Shown piece by piece: positions 1 through 5,809 of a stretch of DNA of 9,243 nucleotides. The stretch covers positions 1-9,243 of the forward strand of contig JAEZHK010000047.1 in the NCBI GenBank assembly GCA_023416655.1. Direction: 5' to 3'. Source of the stretch: Bacillota bacterium (GTDB taxonomy: Bacteria; Bacillota; Clostridia; Christensenellales; Aristaeellaceae). The notes beneath the pieces were generated by a model. That model was given only the letters and a program-made list of their open reading frames with translations. It was not told where the DNA came from and did not search any database. Position 1 is the first letter of the stretch, and each line of letters begins with the position of its first letter. Both the position numbers and the translations under genes were made by a program.

Positions 1-286
1 GGGCATCTTCTTTCGGATGTTCATCCCCACGATGAAGTCCACCTACGCGGCGGCGATGACCATCACGTTCATGAACGCGTGGAACAGCTACCTGTGGCCC
101 AAGGTCATCATGCAGACCAACGAGGCGATCACCATGCCCATGCTGATCGCGAACCTCATCGCGGGCTACGTGACGGATTACGGCACGCTGATGCTGGCGG
201 TGCTTCTATGCACGCTGCCCACCATCGTGATCTTCTTCGCGCTGCAGAAGTTCTTCACGGAGGGCATTGCCGGTTCTGTAAAATAA
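1..286 (+). CDS. Carbohydrate ABC transporter permease (MalG/LacG type), C-terminal part
   Basis: This is the inner-membrane subunit of a sugar importer, working with a second permease, an ATPase and a lipoprotein binding protein that lie outside the window. Only the last 94 codons are present, open from base 2. The first visible residues, GIFFRMFIPTMK, match the segment just after the cytoplasmic EAA loop that docks the ATPase. Two hydrophobic segments follow: one around TITFMNAWNSYLWP, where the WN-x-x-LWP motif is typical of MalG-like permeases, and a last one around LMLAVLLCTLPTIVIFFALQ. The C-terminus, QKFFTEGIAGSVK, is the usual family ending (Q-R/K-x-F-x-x-G-x-x-x-G-x-x-K). The stop is 13 bases before lacZ, so the two are very likely co-transcribed, which points to a galactoside or galactose-containing oligosaccharide as substrate. 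The family call is firm; the substrate is inferred from the neighbour only. Confidence 0.93.
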   Translation, partial: GIFFRMFIPTMKSTYAAAMTITFMNAWNSYLWPKVIMQTNEAITMPMLIANLIAGYVTDYGTLMLAVLLCTLPTIVIFFALQKFFTEGIAGSVK

Positions 287-287
287 T

Positions 288-293
288 TGGAGG
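288..293 (+). promoter_or_regulatory. Ribosome binding site of lacZ
   Basis: TGGAGG lies six bases before the ATG at 300, in the 13-base gap after the permease stop codon. It fixes the lacZ start. No promoter fits in the gap, which supports co-transcription with the permease. Confidence 0.85.
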
Positions 294-299
294 GATACC

Positions 300-3200
300 A
301 TGAAGGCGACCCAACCTACCCTGGATTGGCTGTACAACCCGCGCGTGTTCCAGGTAAACCGACTGGACGCGTTCTCGGATCACGCGGTCTACTTAAATGC
401 CGCGGAGGCGGATGCAGGCGAAAGCAGCCTGACCCAGTCTCTGAACGGCGTTTGGAAACTCCACTACGCGCCCGATCTCGAAGGACAGACCCAAGGCTTC
501 GAGGCGGCGGATTTTGACGCCTCCGGTTGGACGGACATGCCCGTGCCCGGCTGCCTGGAACTCCACGGCTGCGGCACGCCCCACTACGTCAATGTGCAAT
601 ACCCCTGGGACGGCTGGGAGCCCATCGCGCCTCCGCAGCTCCCCTCGAAAAATCCCGTGGCGGAGTACGTGACCGAATTCGAGCTGCCGGACGGCTTTGC
701 CGGGAAGCGCGTGGTGCTCAGCTTTGACGGCGCGGTGACGGCGCTCTACGCCTGGGTCAACGGCGTCTTTCTCGGCTACGCGGAGGACGGCTTCACCCCC
801 TCGCACTTCGATGCAACCGACGCGCTGAAGCCGGGCAAAAACCGGCTGGCGGTCCGGCTCTTCCGCTATTCCACCGCCTCCTGGCTGGAGGATCAGGATT
901 TCTGGCGCTTCTCCGGCCTGATCCGGGGCGTGCGCCTGACCGCGCAGCCCAAGGCCCACGTGGAGGACCTGTTCGCGAAGGGCCTGCTGAACGACGACTA
1001 TGTGGACGGCGCGCTTTCGCTGGACATGCGGCTGAGGCTGCCGGAGGGCGAGGAAGTGGTCGTCCGGGCGGAGCTTACGGATGACAAAGGCGGCGCGGCG
1101 CTTTCCTTCGAGTTCCCCGCGATACCGCATGCCGAGGTCAGCTTCCCGGTGCCCGCGCCCCGGAAGTGGAGCGCGGAGGAACCGAACCTCTACCGGCTGC
1201 GCCTGACGCTGCAAGGGCCTTCCGGCGTCTACGAGGTCGCGGAGACAGTCTTGGGCTTCCGCCGCTTCGAAATGAAGAACAAGCTGATGCTTCTGAACGG
1301 CAAGCGCGTGGAATTCCGCGGCGTCAACCGCCACGAGTTCAGCGCCGTGGGCGGCAGGACGCTGACCGATGAGGAGATCCTGACCGACCTCCTCACCATG
1401 AAGCGGAACAACATCAACGCCGTGCGCACCTGCCACTACCCCAACGACAGCCGCCTGTACCCGCTGTGCGACCGGCTGGGCCTCTACGTCATCGACGAGG
1501 CCAATCTGGAGACCCACGGCTCCTGGACGATGCTTCGCGGCATTAACCAGAAGAGGGCCGTGCCCTGCGACAAGCCCGAGTGGCAGGAGGCGGTCAACGA
1601 CCGCGCCCGCTCGATGGTGGGCCGTGATAAAAACCATCCGTCGATCCTGCTTTGGTCCTGCGGCAACGAAAGCCACGGCGGTGTGGTCATCTACAACATG
1701 TCAAACCTCATCCGCTCGATGGACGACACGCGACTGGTGCACTACGAGGGCGTCTCCTCCGACCGCCGCTTTAACGACACCAGCGACGTGGAGAGCCGCA
1801 TGTACACCAAGCCCTGGGATGTGGAGAAATACCTGACGGACAATCCGGAAAAGCCCTACATCCTGTGCGAGTACGCCCACGCGATGGGCAACTCGGTGGG
1901 CGACCTCTTCAAGTACACGGACCTCGTGGAAAAGTACCCCATGTACCAGGGCGGGTTCATCTGGGACTACATCGACCAAGCACTCCTCATGACCTCGCCG
2001 AACGGGCAGGCGCGCTACGCCTACGGCGGTGATTTCTACGACCGCCCCACCGACCGCAGCTTCTGCGCCAACGGCATCCTGTTCGCGGACCGCACACCCT
2101 CGCCCAAGATGCAGGAGGTCAAATACCTGTACCAGGCCGTCAAGATCCTACCGGACAAGGGCGGCGTGCGGTTGATCAACCGGAACCTCTTCGCAGGCAC
2201 AGAAGGCTACACGCTAAAGTATGAGCTTTTGAAGGACGGCCATCGGATCGCCTCCGGCGAGGCCTTCCCCAGCGTGGCCGCGGGCGAGGAAGCTTTCCTC
2301 CCGCTGGACCTGCCAACGTGCGACGCACCCGGAGAGTACGCGCTGACCTGTTCGTTGGTCTTAAGCGAAGATGCTCCCTGGGCCCCCAAGGGCTACGAAC
2401 AGATGCACGGCCAGCATGTGTTCCGGGTGGAAGCGGAGCGCAAGTCGCCCGAGGGCGATGTCCGCCTGATGCCCGGCGACTGGAACATCGGCGCGGAGGC
2501 CAACGGGGCGTCCATGCTGTTTTCCTTCCCGGAGGGCGGCCTCAACTCTTTCCGCAAGGCGGACGGGCCGGAGCTGATCGTCACACCTTTCCAATTGAGC
2601 CTGTTCCACGCCCCGACCGACACAGACCGAGGCAACGGCTTCGATCTCGACATGGCCTTCTGGCGCGCGGCATCGGTTTCCAGCCGCGTGGTGGACGGCA
2701 GGTTTTCCGCTCCCGGCGAGCCGTTCGCCATCACCTACGACTACGCGCTGCCCATCGTGAAGGACGTGTTCGCGCACATCACCTATCAGCCGCTGCCGGA
2801 TGGCGCGGTTAAGGTAAAGCTGGACTTGCCTGTTGTGCCGGACATGGGTCCGATCCCCGCCGTGGGGCTCTCGGTCCGGCTGCCGAAGGCGTTCCATAAG
2901 GTGCGGTACTATGGCCTCGGCCCGGAGGAGAACTACGTCGACCGGCTGCACGGCGCGCGGCTGGGCGTCTTTGAAACCACCGCCGAGAAAAACCTCACCC
3001 GCTACGTGGTGCCGCAGAACTGCGGCAACCGCGCCGGCGTCCGCTGGATGGACGTGACGGACGAGGAGGGGGCCGGCCTTCGGGTCGAGATGGACGATGA
3101 GCCTCTCGAAATCTCCGCGCTGCCCTACACCGCCAGCGAGCTTGCCAGCGCGCTGCACCCGGACGAGCTGCCGCCCGTCACTTACACGGTCGTGGACGTG

Positions 3201-3317
3201 GCGATAAAGCGCATGGGCGTCGGCGGCGACGACGGCTGGGGCGCGCGCACCCATCCCGAGTTCCTGATCGACGGCGAAATGCCGCACAGCTTTTCGTTCG
3301 TCATCCGGGCAATCTGA
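300..3317 (+). CDS. lacZ: Beta-galactosidase, LacZ-type glycoside hydrolase family 2
   Basis: It hydrolyses terminal beta-galactosides such as lactose in the cytoplasm; no signal peptide is visible. At 1005 residues it is close to E. coli LacZ (about 1023) and has the full five-domain order. The N-terminal sugar-binding-like domain runs from SLNGVW (about residue 46) to LIRGVRL, with the conserved LEDQDFWRFSG near residue 196. An immunoglobulin-like domain follows, then the TIM barrel from about residue 325, a fourth domain, and the C-terminal Bgal_small domain from about residue 725 (FHAPTDTDRGNG near 770, YYGLGPEENYVDR near 870). Visible active-site residues are E404 and H406 in DEANLETHG (metal site), E457 in WSCGNESHGG (acid/base) and E524 in ILCEYAHAMGNS (nucleophile). 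W980 in GGDDGWG matches the C-terminal tryptophan that stacks on the sugar in E. coli. It follows a sugar permease closely. The GH2 LacZ call is very secure; natural substrates may include galacto-oligosaccharides other than lactose. Confidence 0.97.
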   Translation: MKATQPTLDWLYNPRVFQVNRLDAFSDHAVYLNAAEADAGESSLTQSLNGVWKLHYAPDLEGQTQGFEAADFDASGWTDMPVPGCLELHGCGTPHYVNVQYPWDGWEPIAPPQLPSKNPVAEYVTEFELPDGFAGKRVVLSFDGAVTALYAWVNGVFLGYAEDGFTPSHFDATDALKPGKNRLAVRLFRYSTASWLEDQDFWRFSGLIRGVRLTAQPKAHVEDLFAKGLLNDDYVDGALSLDMRLRLPEGEEVVVRAELTDDKGGAALSFEFPAIPHAEVSFPVPAPRKWSAEEPNLYRLRLTLQGPSGVYEVAETVLGFRRFEMKNKLMLLNGKRVEFRGVNRHEFSAVGGRTLTDEEILTDLLTMKRNNINAVRTCHYPNDSRLYPLCDRLGLYVIDEANLETHGSWTMLRGINQKRAVPCDKPEWQEAVNDRARSMVGRDKNHPSILLWSCGNESHGGVVIYNMSNLIRSMDDTRLVHYEGVSSDRRFNDTSDVESRMYTKPWDVEKYLTDNPEKPYILCEYAHAMGNSVGDLFKYTDLVEKYPMYQGGFIWDYIDQALLMTSPNGQARYAYGGDFYDRPTDRSFCANGILFADRTPSPKMQEVKYLYQAVKILPDKGGVRLINRNLFAGTEGYTLKYELLKDGHRIASGEAFPSVAAGEEAFLPLDLPTCDAPGEYALTCSLVLSEDAPWAPKGYEQMHGQHVFRVEAERKSPEGDVRLMPGDWNIGAEANGASMLFSFPEGGLNSFRKADGPELIVTPFQLSLFHAPTDTDRGNGFDLDMAFWRAASVSSRVVDGRFSAPGEPFAITYDYALPIVKDVFAHITYQPLPDGAVKVKLDLPVVPDMGPIPAVGLSVRLPKAFHKVRYYGLGPEENYVDRLHGARLGVFETTAEKNLTRYVVPQNCGNRAGVRWMDVTDEEGAGLRVEMDDEPLEISALPYTASELASALHPDELPPVTYTVVDVAIKRMGVGGDDGWGARTHPEFLIDGEMPHSFSFVIRAI

Positions 3318-3336
3318 TCGCATCAAAATGGAAAAA

Positions 3337-3380
3337 GGGCTGTTCCACCGGCGAGAAAAACGCGGGCGGAACAGCCCCTT
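3337..3380 (+). terminator. Hairpin terminator candidate after lacZ
   Basis: GGGCTGTTCC (3337-3346) pairs perfectly with GGAACAGCCC (3368-3377). An A-run precedes the left arm, and CTTT rather than a long T-tract follows the right arm. It lies 19 bases after the lacZ stop, the expected place for the end of the operon. The short T-run makes it a weak or factor-assisted terminator. Confidence 0.6.
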
Positions 3381-3413
3381 TGCGTTGCTGGAATCCGAGA
3401 AAAGGGCGTTGCA

Positions 3414-3440
3414 TTTTTGCACAACAACACTGTGCAAAAA
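3414..3440. repeat. Perfect 10-7-10 inverted repeat, operator-like
   Basis: TTTTTGCACA (3414-3423) and TGTGCAAAAA (3431-3440) are exact reverse complements separated by 7 bases. The right arm ends 17 bases before the -35 box of the CarD-family gene promoter. An AT-rich dyad with a TTGCACA core placed upstream of a promoter suggests a dimeric regulator's binding site. It resembles no operator I can name; the arms differ from the CIRCE element (TTAGCACTC-N9-GAGTGCTAA). It could instead act as a weak bidirectional hairpin. Confidence 0.55.
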
Positions 3441-3457
3441 ATCTTTAGATTATAGCT

Positions 3458-3486
3458 ATGACATTTTCACAGAAACGTGCTATAAT
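3458..3486 (+). promoter_or_regulatory. Sigma-A promoter of the CarD-family gene, extended -10
   Basis: The -35 ATGACA (3458-3463, 5 of 6 matches to TTGACA) is separated by exactly 17 bases from a perfect TATAAT at 3481-3486. TGC directly before it gives an extended -10 (TG at 3478-3479). Transcription should start near 3493, leaving a leader of about 50 bases. This is the best vegetative promoter in the window, so the gene is probably expressed during growth. Confidence 0.85.
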
Positions 3487-3542
3487 GGTATTGTCAGGTT
3501 TCAAGGGTTAAGATTAATTATTCAGAAATGTTGGTGAAGTAA

Positions 3543-4064
3543 GTGATTCGTGTGAACGACGCGGTGCTCTACGGAGTTGACGGCATTTGCCACGTCACCA
3601 GAGTCACCACAAAGATTATCGATGGAAAACCGGAGGAGTACTATGTGCTCCATCCCATCGACCAGGAGACCACGACCATCTATGTGCCCACGGCCAATGA
3701 GACGCTGGTCTCCCGGATGCATCGGCTTTTGTCACTGGACGAGGTAATCGAGCTGATCCACTCGATCCCCGATGAGGAGACGATTTGGATCGAGGACGAC
3801 ACAAAGCGGAGGGCGACCTATGGGCAGATCCTGCTGGGCGACGATCGGCGGGAGCTCCTGAAGCTCATCAAGACGCTGTACCTGCACGCTCAGTCGCTCA
3901 AGCAAGGCAAACGCAAGATGCGCGCTGCCGACGAGAAGGTGTTGAAGGAAGCGGAAAAGCAGCTCTATGATGAGTTTGCGCATGTCCTTTGTATTGAGCC
4001 GGGACAGGTGTTGCCTTTCATCTTTCGCATGATCGGGGAACCGGAAGGCGCATTGCAATCCTGA
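3543..4064 (+). CDS. CarD/CdnL-family transcriptional regulator
   Basis: This is a predicted RNA-polymerase-binding regulator; CarD-family proteins contact the beta subunit and stabilise or modulate open promoter complexes. The 173-residue protein starts with the RID/Tudor-like domain (residues 1 to about 65): VNDAVLYGVDGICHV corresponds to the family pattern VGD-x-VVYP-x-HGVG-x-I, and YYVLHP and TTIYVPT are the expected later strands. The rest is helical, with MHRLLSLDEVIELI, a GDDRRELLKLIKTLYLH segment and an ADEKVLKEAEKQLYDEF helix matching the C-terminal domain that contacts upstream promoter DNA. The start is GTG at 3543, with a weak GGTGAA site upstream; GTG at 3552 is possible and would remove three residues. 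It has its own promoter and terminator, so it is a single-gene unit. The family is clear; its target promoters cannot be read from the sequence. Confidence 0.92.
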   Translation: MIRVNDAVLYGVDGICHVTRVTTKIIDGKPEEYYVLHPIDQETTTIYVPTANETLVSRMHRLLSLDEVIELIHSIPDEETIWIEDDTKRRATYGQILLGDDRRELLKLIKTLYLHAQSLKQGKRKMRAADEKVLKEAEKQLYDEFAHVLCIEPGQVLPFIFRMIGEPEGALQS

Positions 4065-4135
4065 GAAGCGGCGCTCCTAATTGCGTTGGGAACTATTTGG
4101 AAGCCTGACCCAATCCGAGGTTCTTTCAAGGCCCG

Positions 4136-4166
4136 AACCGGCCCCTTTCCGAAGGGCCGGTTTTTT
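4136..4166 (+). terminator. Intrinsic terminator of the CarD-family gene
   Basis: AACCGGCCC (4136-4144) pairs with GGGCCGGTT (4154-4162) around the loop CTTTCCGAA, and six T's (4161-4166) follow the GC-rich stem. This is a textbook intrinsic terminator, 70 bases after the gene. It separates this gene from the coat operon. Confidence 0.92.
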
Positions 4167-4173
4167 GTGCGAG

Positions 4174-4201
4174 GCATGAAATAGCGCCCATTTTTGAGAA
4201 T
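4174..4201 (+). promoter_or_regulatory. Possible sporulation-sigma promoter for the coat operon
   Basis: No sigma-A-like TTGACA/TATAAT pair lies between the terminator at 4166 and the coat genes. GCATG at 4174-4178, followed after 17 bases by GAGAAT (4196-4201), loosely resembles forespore sigma-F/sigma-G promoters, which have GHATR-type -35 boxes. The match is short and partial, so this is tentative. It is offered because coat genes are normally read by sporulation sigma factors. Confidence 0.25.
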
Positions 4202-4250
4202 GAAAGGGCTGCGAAACAGCAATACTACCGATGAAAACCAAGAAAGGGAG

Positions 4251-4255
4251 AGGAG
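4251..4255 (+). promoter_or_regulatory. Ribosome binding site that fixes the start of the 61-aa coat protein
   Basis: AGGAG, within GGGAGAGGAG, lies seven bases before the ATG at 4263. An in-frame ATG at 4200 would add 21 residues but has no ribosome binding site, and the extra polar residues look unlike the rest of the protein. The 4263 start is therefore preferred. Confidence 0.8.
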
Positions 4256-4262
4256 TCAATCC

Positions 4263-4448
4263 ATGTCGCAACTGAACCAGGTCGAACTGCAGAACCTCCG
4301 CCACATCATCGGATCGCACGAAACGGCGTTCCAGAAGATGCAGACCTATGCCGAGCAGTCGACGGACCCCCAGGTCAGGGCCTACTTCCAGAAATCCGCC
4401 CAGGACGCCCAGAACACGAAGCAGCAGCTTCTCACGTTCTTACAGTAA
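4263..4448 (+). CDS. Small spore-coat-associated protein, CotF-like partner
   Basis: This 61-residue protein is predicted almost entirely helical, with the pattern NLRHIIGSHETAFQKMQTYA and then a segment rich in D, Q and K (DPQVRAYFQKSAQDAQNTKQ). That fits the two-helix small proteins encoded immediately upstream of CotF-family coat proteins in many Clostridia. It has no signal peptide or membrane segment. The next gene's ribosome binding site overlaps its stop codon, so the two are translated from one message and probably act together in the spore coat. The family call rests on sequence style and pairing rather than on a catalytic motif, so it is moderately sure. Confidence 0.75.
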   Translation: MSQLNQVELQNLRHIIGSHETAFQKMQTYAEQSTDPQVRAYFQKSAQDAQNTKQQLLTFLQ

Positions 4449-4460
4449 GGAGGGACGAAT

Positions 4461-4709
4461 ATGTTTCAGGAGAAAGCAATGGTCAACGACGCGCTGTCTT
4501 CGGTGAAGAGCAGCCTCACCATGTACGCCAACACCATCTCGGAGTGCCAGAACCCCACGCTCCGCAGCACCATCCAGCAGATCCGGGACAAGTGCGAGAA
4601 CTCGCAGTTCGAGCTGTACAAGATCGCGCAGTCGAAGGGCTACTACAAGCCCGCGATCATGGCCAAGGACGACGAGGTGCAGCAGACCAAGTCACAGCTT
4701 CAAAGCTAG
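4461..4709 (+). CDS. Spore coat protein, CotF family
   Basis: The 82-residue protein begins MFQEKAMVNDALSSVKSSLT, a form of the CotF-family opening (roughly EKDM-x-x-D-x-L-x-x-x-K). It continues with MYANTISECQNPTLRSTIQQ, a second helix carrying the family's E-C/A-x-N/D-x-x-L-R pattern, and then SQFELYKIAQSKGYYKPA, the strongly conserved Y-x-x-A-x-x-x-G-Y-Y-x-P-A motif. CotF-like proteins are structural components of the endospore coat, which indicates a spore-forming host. The ribosome binding site AAGGAGGG (4447-4454) overlaps the preceding stop codon and is very strong. A hairpin follows directly. B. subtilis CotF is longer and processed; this short form resembles the YraD/YraF-type relatives. 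Confidence 0.88.
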   Translation: MFQEKAMVNDALSSVKSSLTMYANTISECQNPTLRSTIQQIRDKCENSQFELYKIAQSKGYYKPAIMAKDDEVQQTKSQLQS

Positions 4710-4710
4710 A

Positions 4711-4743
4711 GCGATGAAAATCCGCCGGGCGGCTTTTCATCGC
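4711..4743. terminator. Hairpin terminator of the coat operon, possibly bidirectional
   Basis: GCGATGAAAATCCGCC (4711-4726) pairs with GGCGGCTTTTCATCGC (4728-4743), 15 of 16 positions matching. The right arm carries TTTT after the GC core and the left arm carries AAAA, so the structure can work as an intrinsic terminator in either direction. It begins one base after the coat gene stop. Confidence 0.75.
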
Positions 4744-4760
4744 AAGGGGAGGAGTTCTGC

Positions 4761-4798
4761 GGGAGCCTGAAATTCTCTGGAATTTCCGGGCGGCTCCC
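4761..4798. repeat. Hairpin with two stacked stems in the coat-deoC intergenic region
   Basis: GGGAGCC (4761-4767) pairs with GGCTCCC (4792-4798). Inside it GAAATT (4769-4774) pairs with AATTTC (4781-4786) around a CTCTGG loop, leaving an asymmetric bulge CGGGC at 4787-4791. No T-tract follows, so it is not an ordinary terminator. Confidence 0.6.
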
Positions 4799-4811
4799 TG
4801 ATAGAAGGAAT

Positions 4812-4849
4812 TGTTTCCGCCACCAGTGTGCGCACTGGTTATGGAAACA
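4812..4849. repeat. Near-perfect bipartite hairpin (7 bp, 3x3 loop, 7 bp)
   Basis: TGTTTCC (4812-4818) pairs with GGAAACA (4843-4849), and ACCAGTG (4822-4828) pairs with CACTGGT (4833-4839). The stems are separated by a symmetric three-by-three internal loop (GCC/TAT) and capped by a TGCG tetraloop. All 14 stem pairs are perfect. The symmetric internal loop is more typical of a folded RNA than of a protein operator. Confidence 0.65.
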
Positions 4850-4853
4850 GATA

Positions 4854-4882
4854 CGTTCCTGGCGCGCAGGTCGCCAGGAACG
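4854..4882. repeat. Perfect 11-bp hairpin
   Basis: CGTTCCTGGCG (4854-4864) and CGCCAGGAACG (4872-4882) are exact reverse complements around the 7-base loop CGCAGGT. It starts only four bases after the previous hairpin ends, and a smaller stem (GGAAA 4886-4890 with TTTCC 4903-4907) follows three bases later. No T-tract is present. Confidence 0.65.
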
Positions 4883-4913
4883 ATTGGAAAGTACGACGAG
4901 GTTTTCCGGAACT

Positions 4914-4952
4914 GAAATCCCCCGCGATTCATGGCGAACCGCGGGGGATTTC
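4914..4952. terminator. Terminator hairpin shared by convergent transcription, downstream of deoC
   Basis: GAAATCCCCCGCG (4914-4926) pairs perfectly over 13 bp with CGCGGGGGATTTC (4940-4952) around a 13-base loop. It lies 11 bases past the end of deoC on the minus strand. The GC core flanked by AT pairs with a short T-run in both directions fits a bidirectional terminator. The T-run is only three bases, so its efficiency is uncertain. Confidence 0.7.
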
Positions 4953-4963
4953 CTATGTTGCGA

Positions 4964-5638
4964 TCAATAGTTCTCGTTCGTACCCTCGCCCTTGGCGATG
5001 GCGGCGGCGGAAGCCGAGCCGATGCCGAGCCGTTCAGCGCCCATGTCCACGTACATCTTCGCGGTGGCGTAGTCCCGGATGCCGCCGGAGGGCTTCACCT
5101 TCGCGCGGCCGGCCGCGGTGTCCAGCATTACCTTGACCGCCTCCACTGTCGCGCCCGCGCCGTTGAAACCGGTGGAGGTCTTGACGAAGTCCGCGCCCGC
5201 GCGGATTGAGGCTTCGGTGGCCGCCTTGACCTGGTCCAGCGTCAGCTGACTGGTCTCAAAGATCACCTTGACCAGCGCGCCCGCCGCGTGGGCCTCCTCG
5301 CACACGCCGCGGATCTCCTCCTCAACCACGGCCCAGTCGCCGCCGCGGGCGTATCCGTAGTTCATCACCATGTCCAGTTCCTTCGCGCCCTGCCCGCAAT
5401 AGACCTTGGCCAGCGCGCGCTTGCCCGCCGCGCCGCCGTAGCCGTAGGGGAAGTCCAGCACGCAGCTGACGATGGTGTTGGTGCCCCGGCACATTTCTAC
5501 CGCCATCTCAATGTCGCAGCCGCGTACGCACACCGAATAGCTGTCGGCCTCGATGGCATCCCGGATGGCGGCCTTCGCCTCCTCGCGGGTCATTTCGGGT
5601 TTCAAAACCGCCGCGTCAAAATACCGGCTGATCTTCAT
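4964..5638 (-). CDS. deoC: Deoxyribose-phosphate aldolase
   Basis: DeoC reversibly cleaves 2-deoxyribose 5-phosphate to glyceraldehyde 3-phosphate and acetaldehyde, the last step of deoxynucleoside breakdown, in the cytoplasm. The 224-residue length is normal for the single-domain TIM-barrel family. The Schiff-base lysine is K153 in ADFVKTSTGF, the second catalytic lysine is K182 in KPSGGIRD, and D89 in KELDMVMNYG corresponds to the catalytic aspartate (Asp102, Lys167 and Lys201 in E. coli). The start at 5638 has a strong site, GGGGAGG, seven bases upstream on the minus strand. It stands alone here, with no nucleoside phosphorylase, phosphopentomutase or DeoR visible, and is divergent from tadA and convergent with the coat operon. 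The call is secure. Confidence 0.96.
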   Translation of the reverse strand: MKISRYFDAAVLKPEMTREEAKAAIRDAIEADSYSVCVRGCDIEMAVEMCRGTNTIVSCVLDFPYGYGGAAGKRALAKVYCGQGAKELDMVMNYGYARGGDWAVVEEEIRGVCEEAHAAGALVKVIFETSQLTLDQVKAATEASIRAGADFVKTSTGFNGAGATVEAVKVMLDTAAGRAKVKPSGGIRDYATAKMYVDMGAERLGIGSASAAAIAKGEGTNENY

Positions 5639-5645
5639 ATCGTTT

Positions 5646-5679
5646 CCTCCCCGGGCGTCGCCCGTTTTTCCTTATTATA
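5646..5679 (-). promoter_or_regulatory. Promoter -10 box and hairpin leader of deoC
   Basis: On the minus strand a perfect TATAAT lies at 5679-5674. No good -35 box is seen 16-18 bases upstream. The short leader contains CGGGC-GAC-GCCCG (5664-5652), whose last G abuts the ribosome binding site GGGAGG. A hairpin so close to that site may tune translation. Read on the plus strand, the same hairpin is followed by TTTTT and looks like a small terminator, but no plus-strand gene precedes it. Confidence 0.5.
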
Positions 5680-5772
5680 ACGCAAAACCACCCGCAGGGA
5701 AAGCGTTTGGCATGGATTTGTCTCTTCGGAGGACGCGCCTGCCACCGGACTATGGAATTTTTTCGGAAGATG

Positions 5773-5781
5773 TGCTATCCT
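5773..5781 (+). promoter_or_regulatory. Possible extended -10 box for the tadA operon
   Basis: TGC directly before TATCCT (5776-5781, 4 of 6 matches to TATAAT) makes a possible extended -10 promoter about 30 bases before tadA. No convincing -35 box was found. It is the best candidate in the 171-bp deoC-tadA divergent gap. Confidence 0.3.
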
Positions 5782-5809
5782 ATTTGGGCGGATGTCCGGG
5801 AGGGATTGA

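Noticed and set aside
393..1676. 427-codon open frame on the minus strand inside lacZ
   Set aside because: It is rich in H, V, G and A and has no domain pattern, as expected for the antisense of GC-rich coding DNA; lacZ on the other strand is complete with all active-site motifs.
2361..3437. 358-codon minus-strand open frame over the 3' half of lacZ
   Set aside because: Antisense shadow with low-complexity composition; it also runs across the post-lacZ hairpin without a start signal.
4086..4113. TTGGG/CCCAA pairing after the CarD-family gene
   Set aside because: Five base pairs around an 18-base loop is likely chance; the real terminator is the GC-rich stem at 4136-4166.
4200..4262. Upstream in-frame ATG extending the 61-aa coat protein by 21 residues
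   Set aside because: There is no ribosome binding site at 4200, while the ATG at 4263 has a well-placed AGGAG; the extension is unlike the rest of the protein.
4757..4801. A 14-codon frame from CTG, downstream of GGGGAGGAG, in the hairpin region
   Set aside because: The start would be a rare CTG, the peptide has no run of regulatory codons, and no downstream plus-strand gene exists for it to control.
4744..4913. Riboswitch or T-box leader
   Set aside because: No T-box sequence or known aptamer core was recognised on either strand, and no gene follows within reach on the plus strand.
4711..4952. CRISPR array or integron attC sites as an explanation of the hairpins
   Set aside because: The stems differ from one another in sequence and there are no regular repeats or spacers; no attC core sites or integrase are present.
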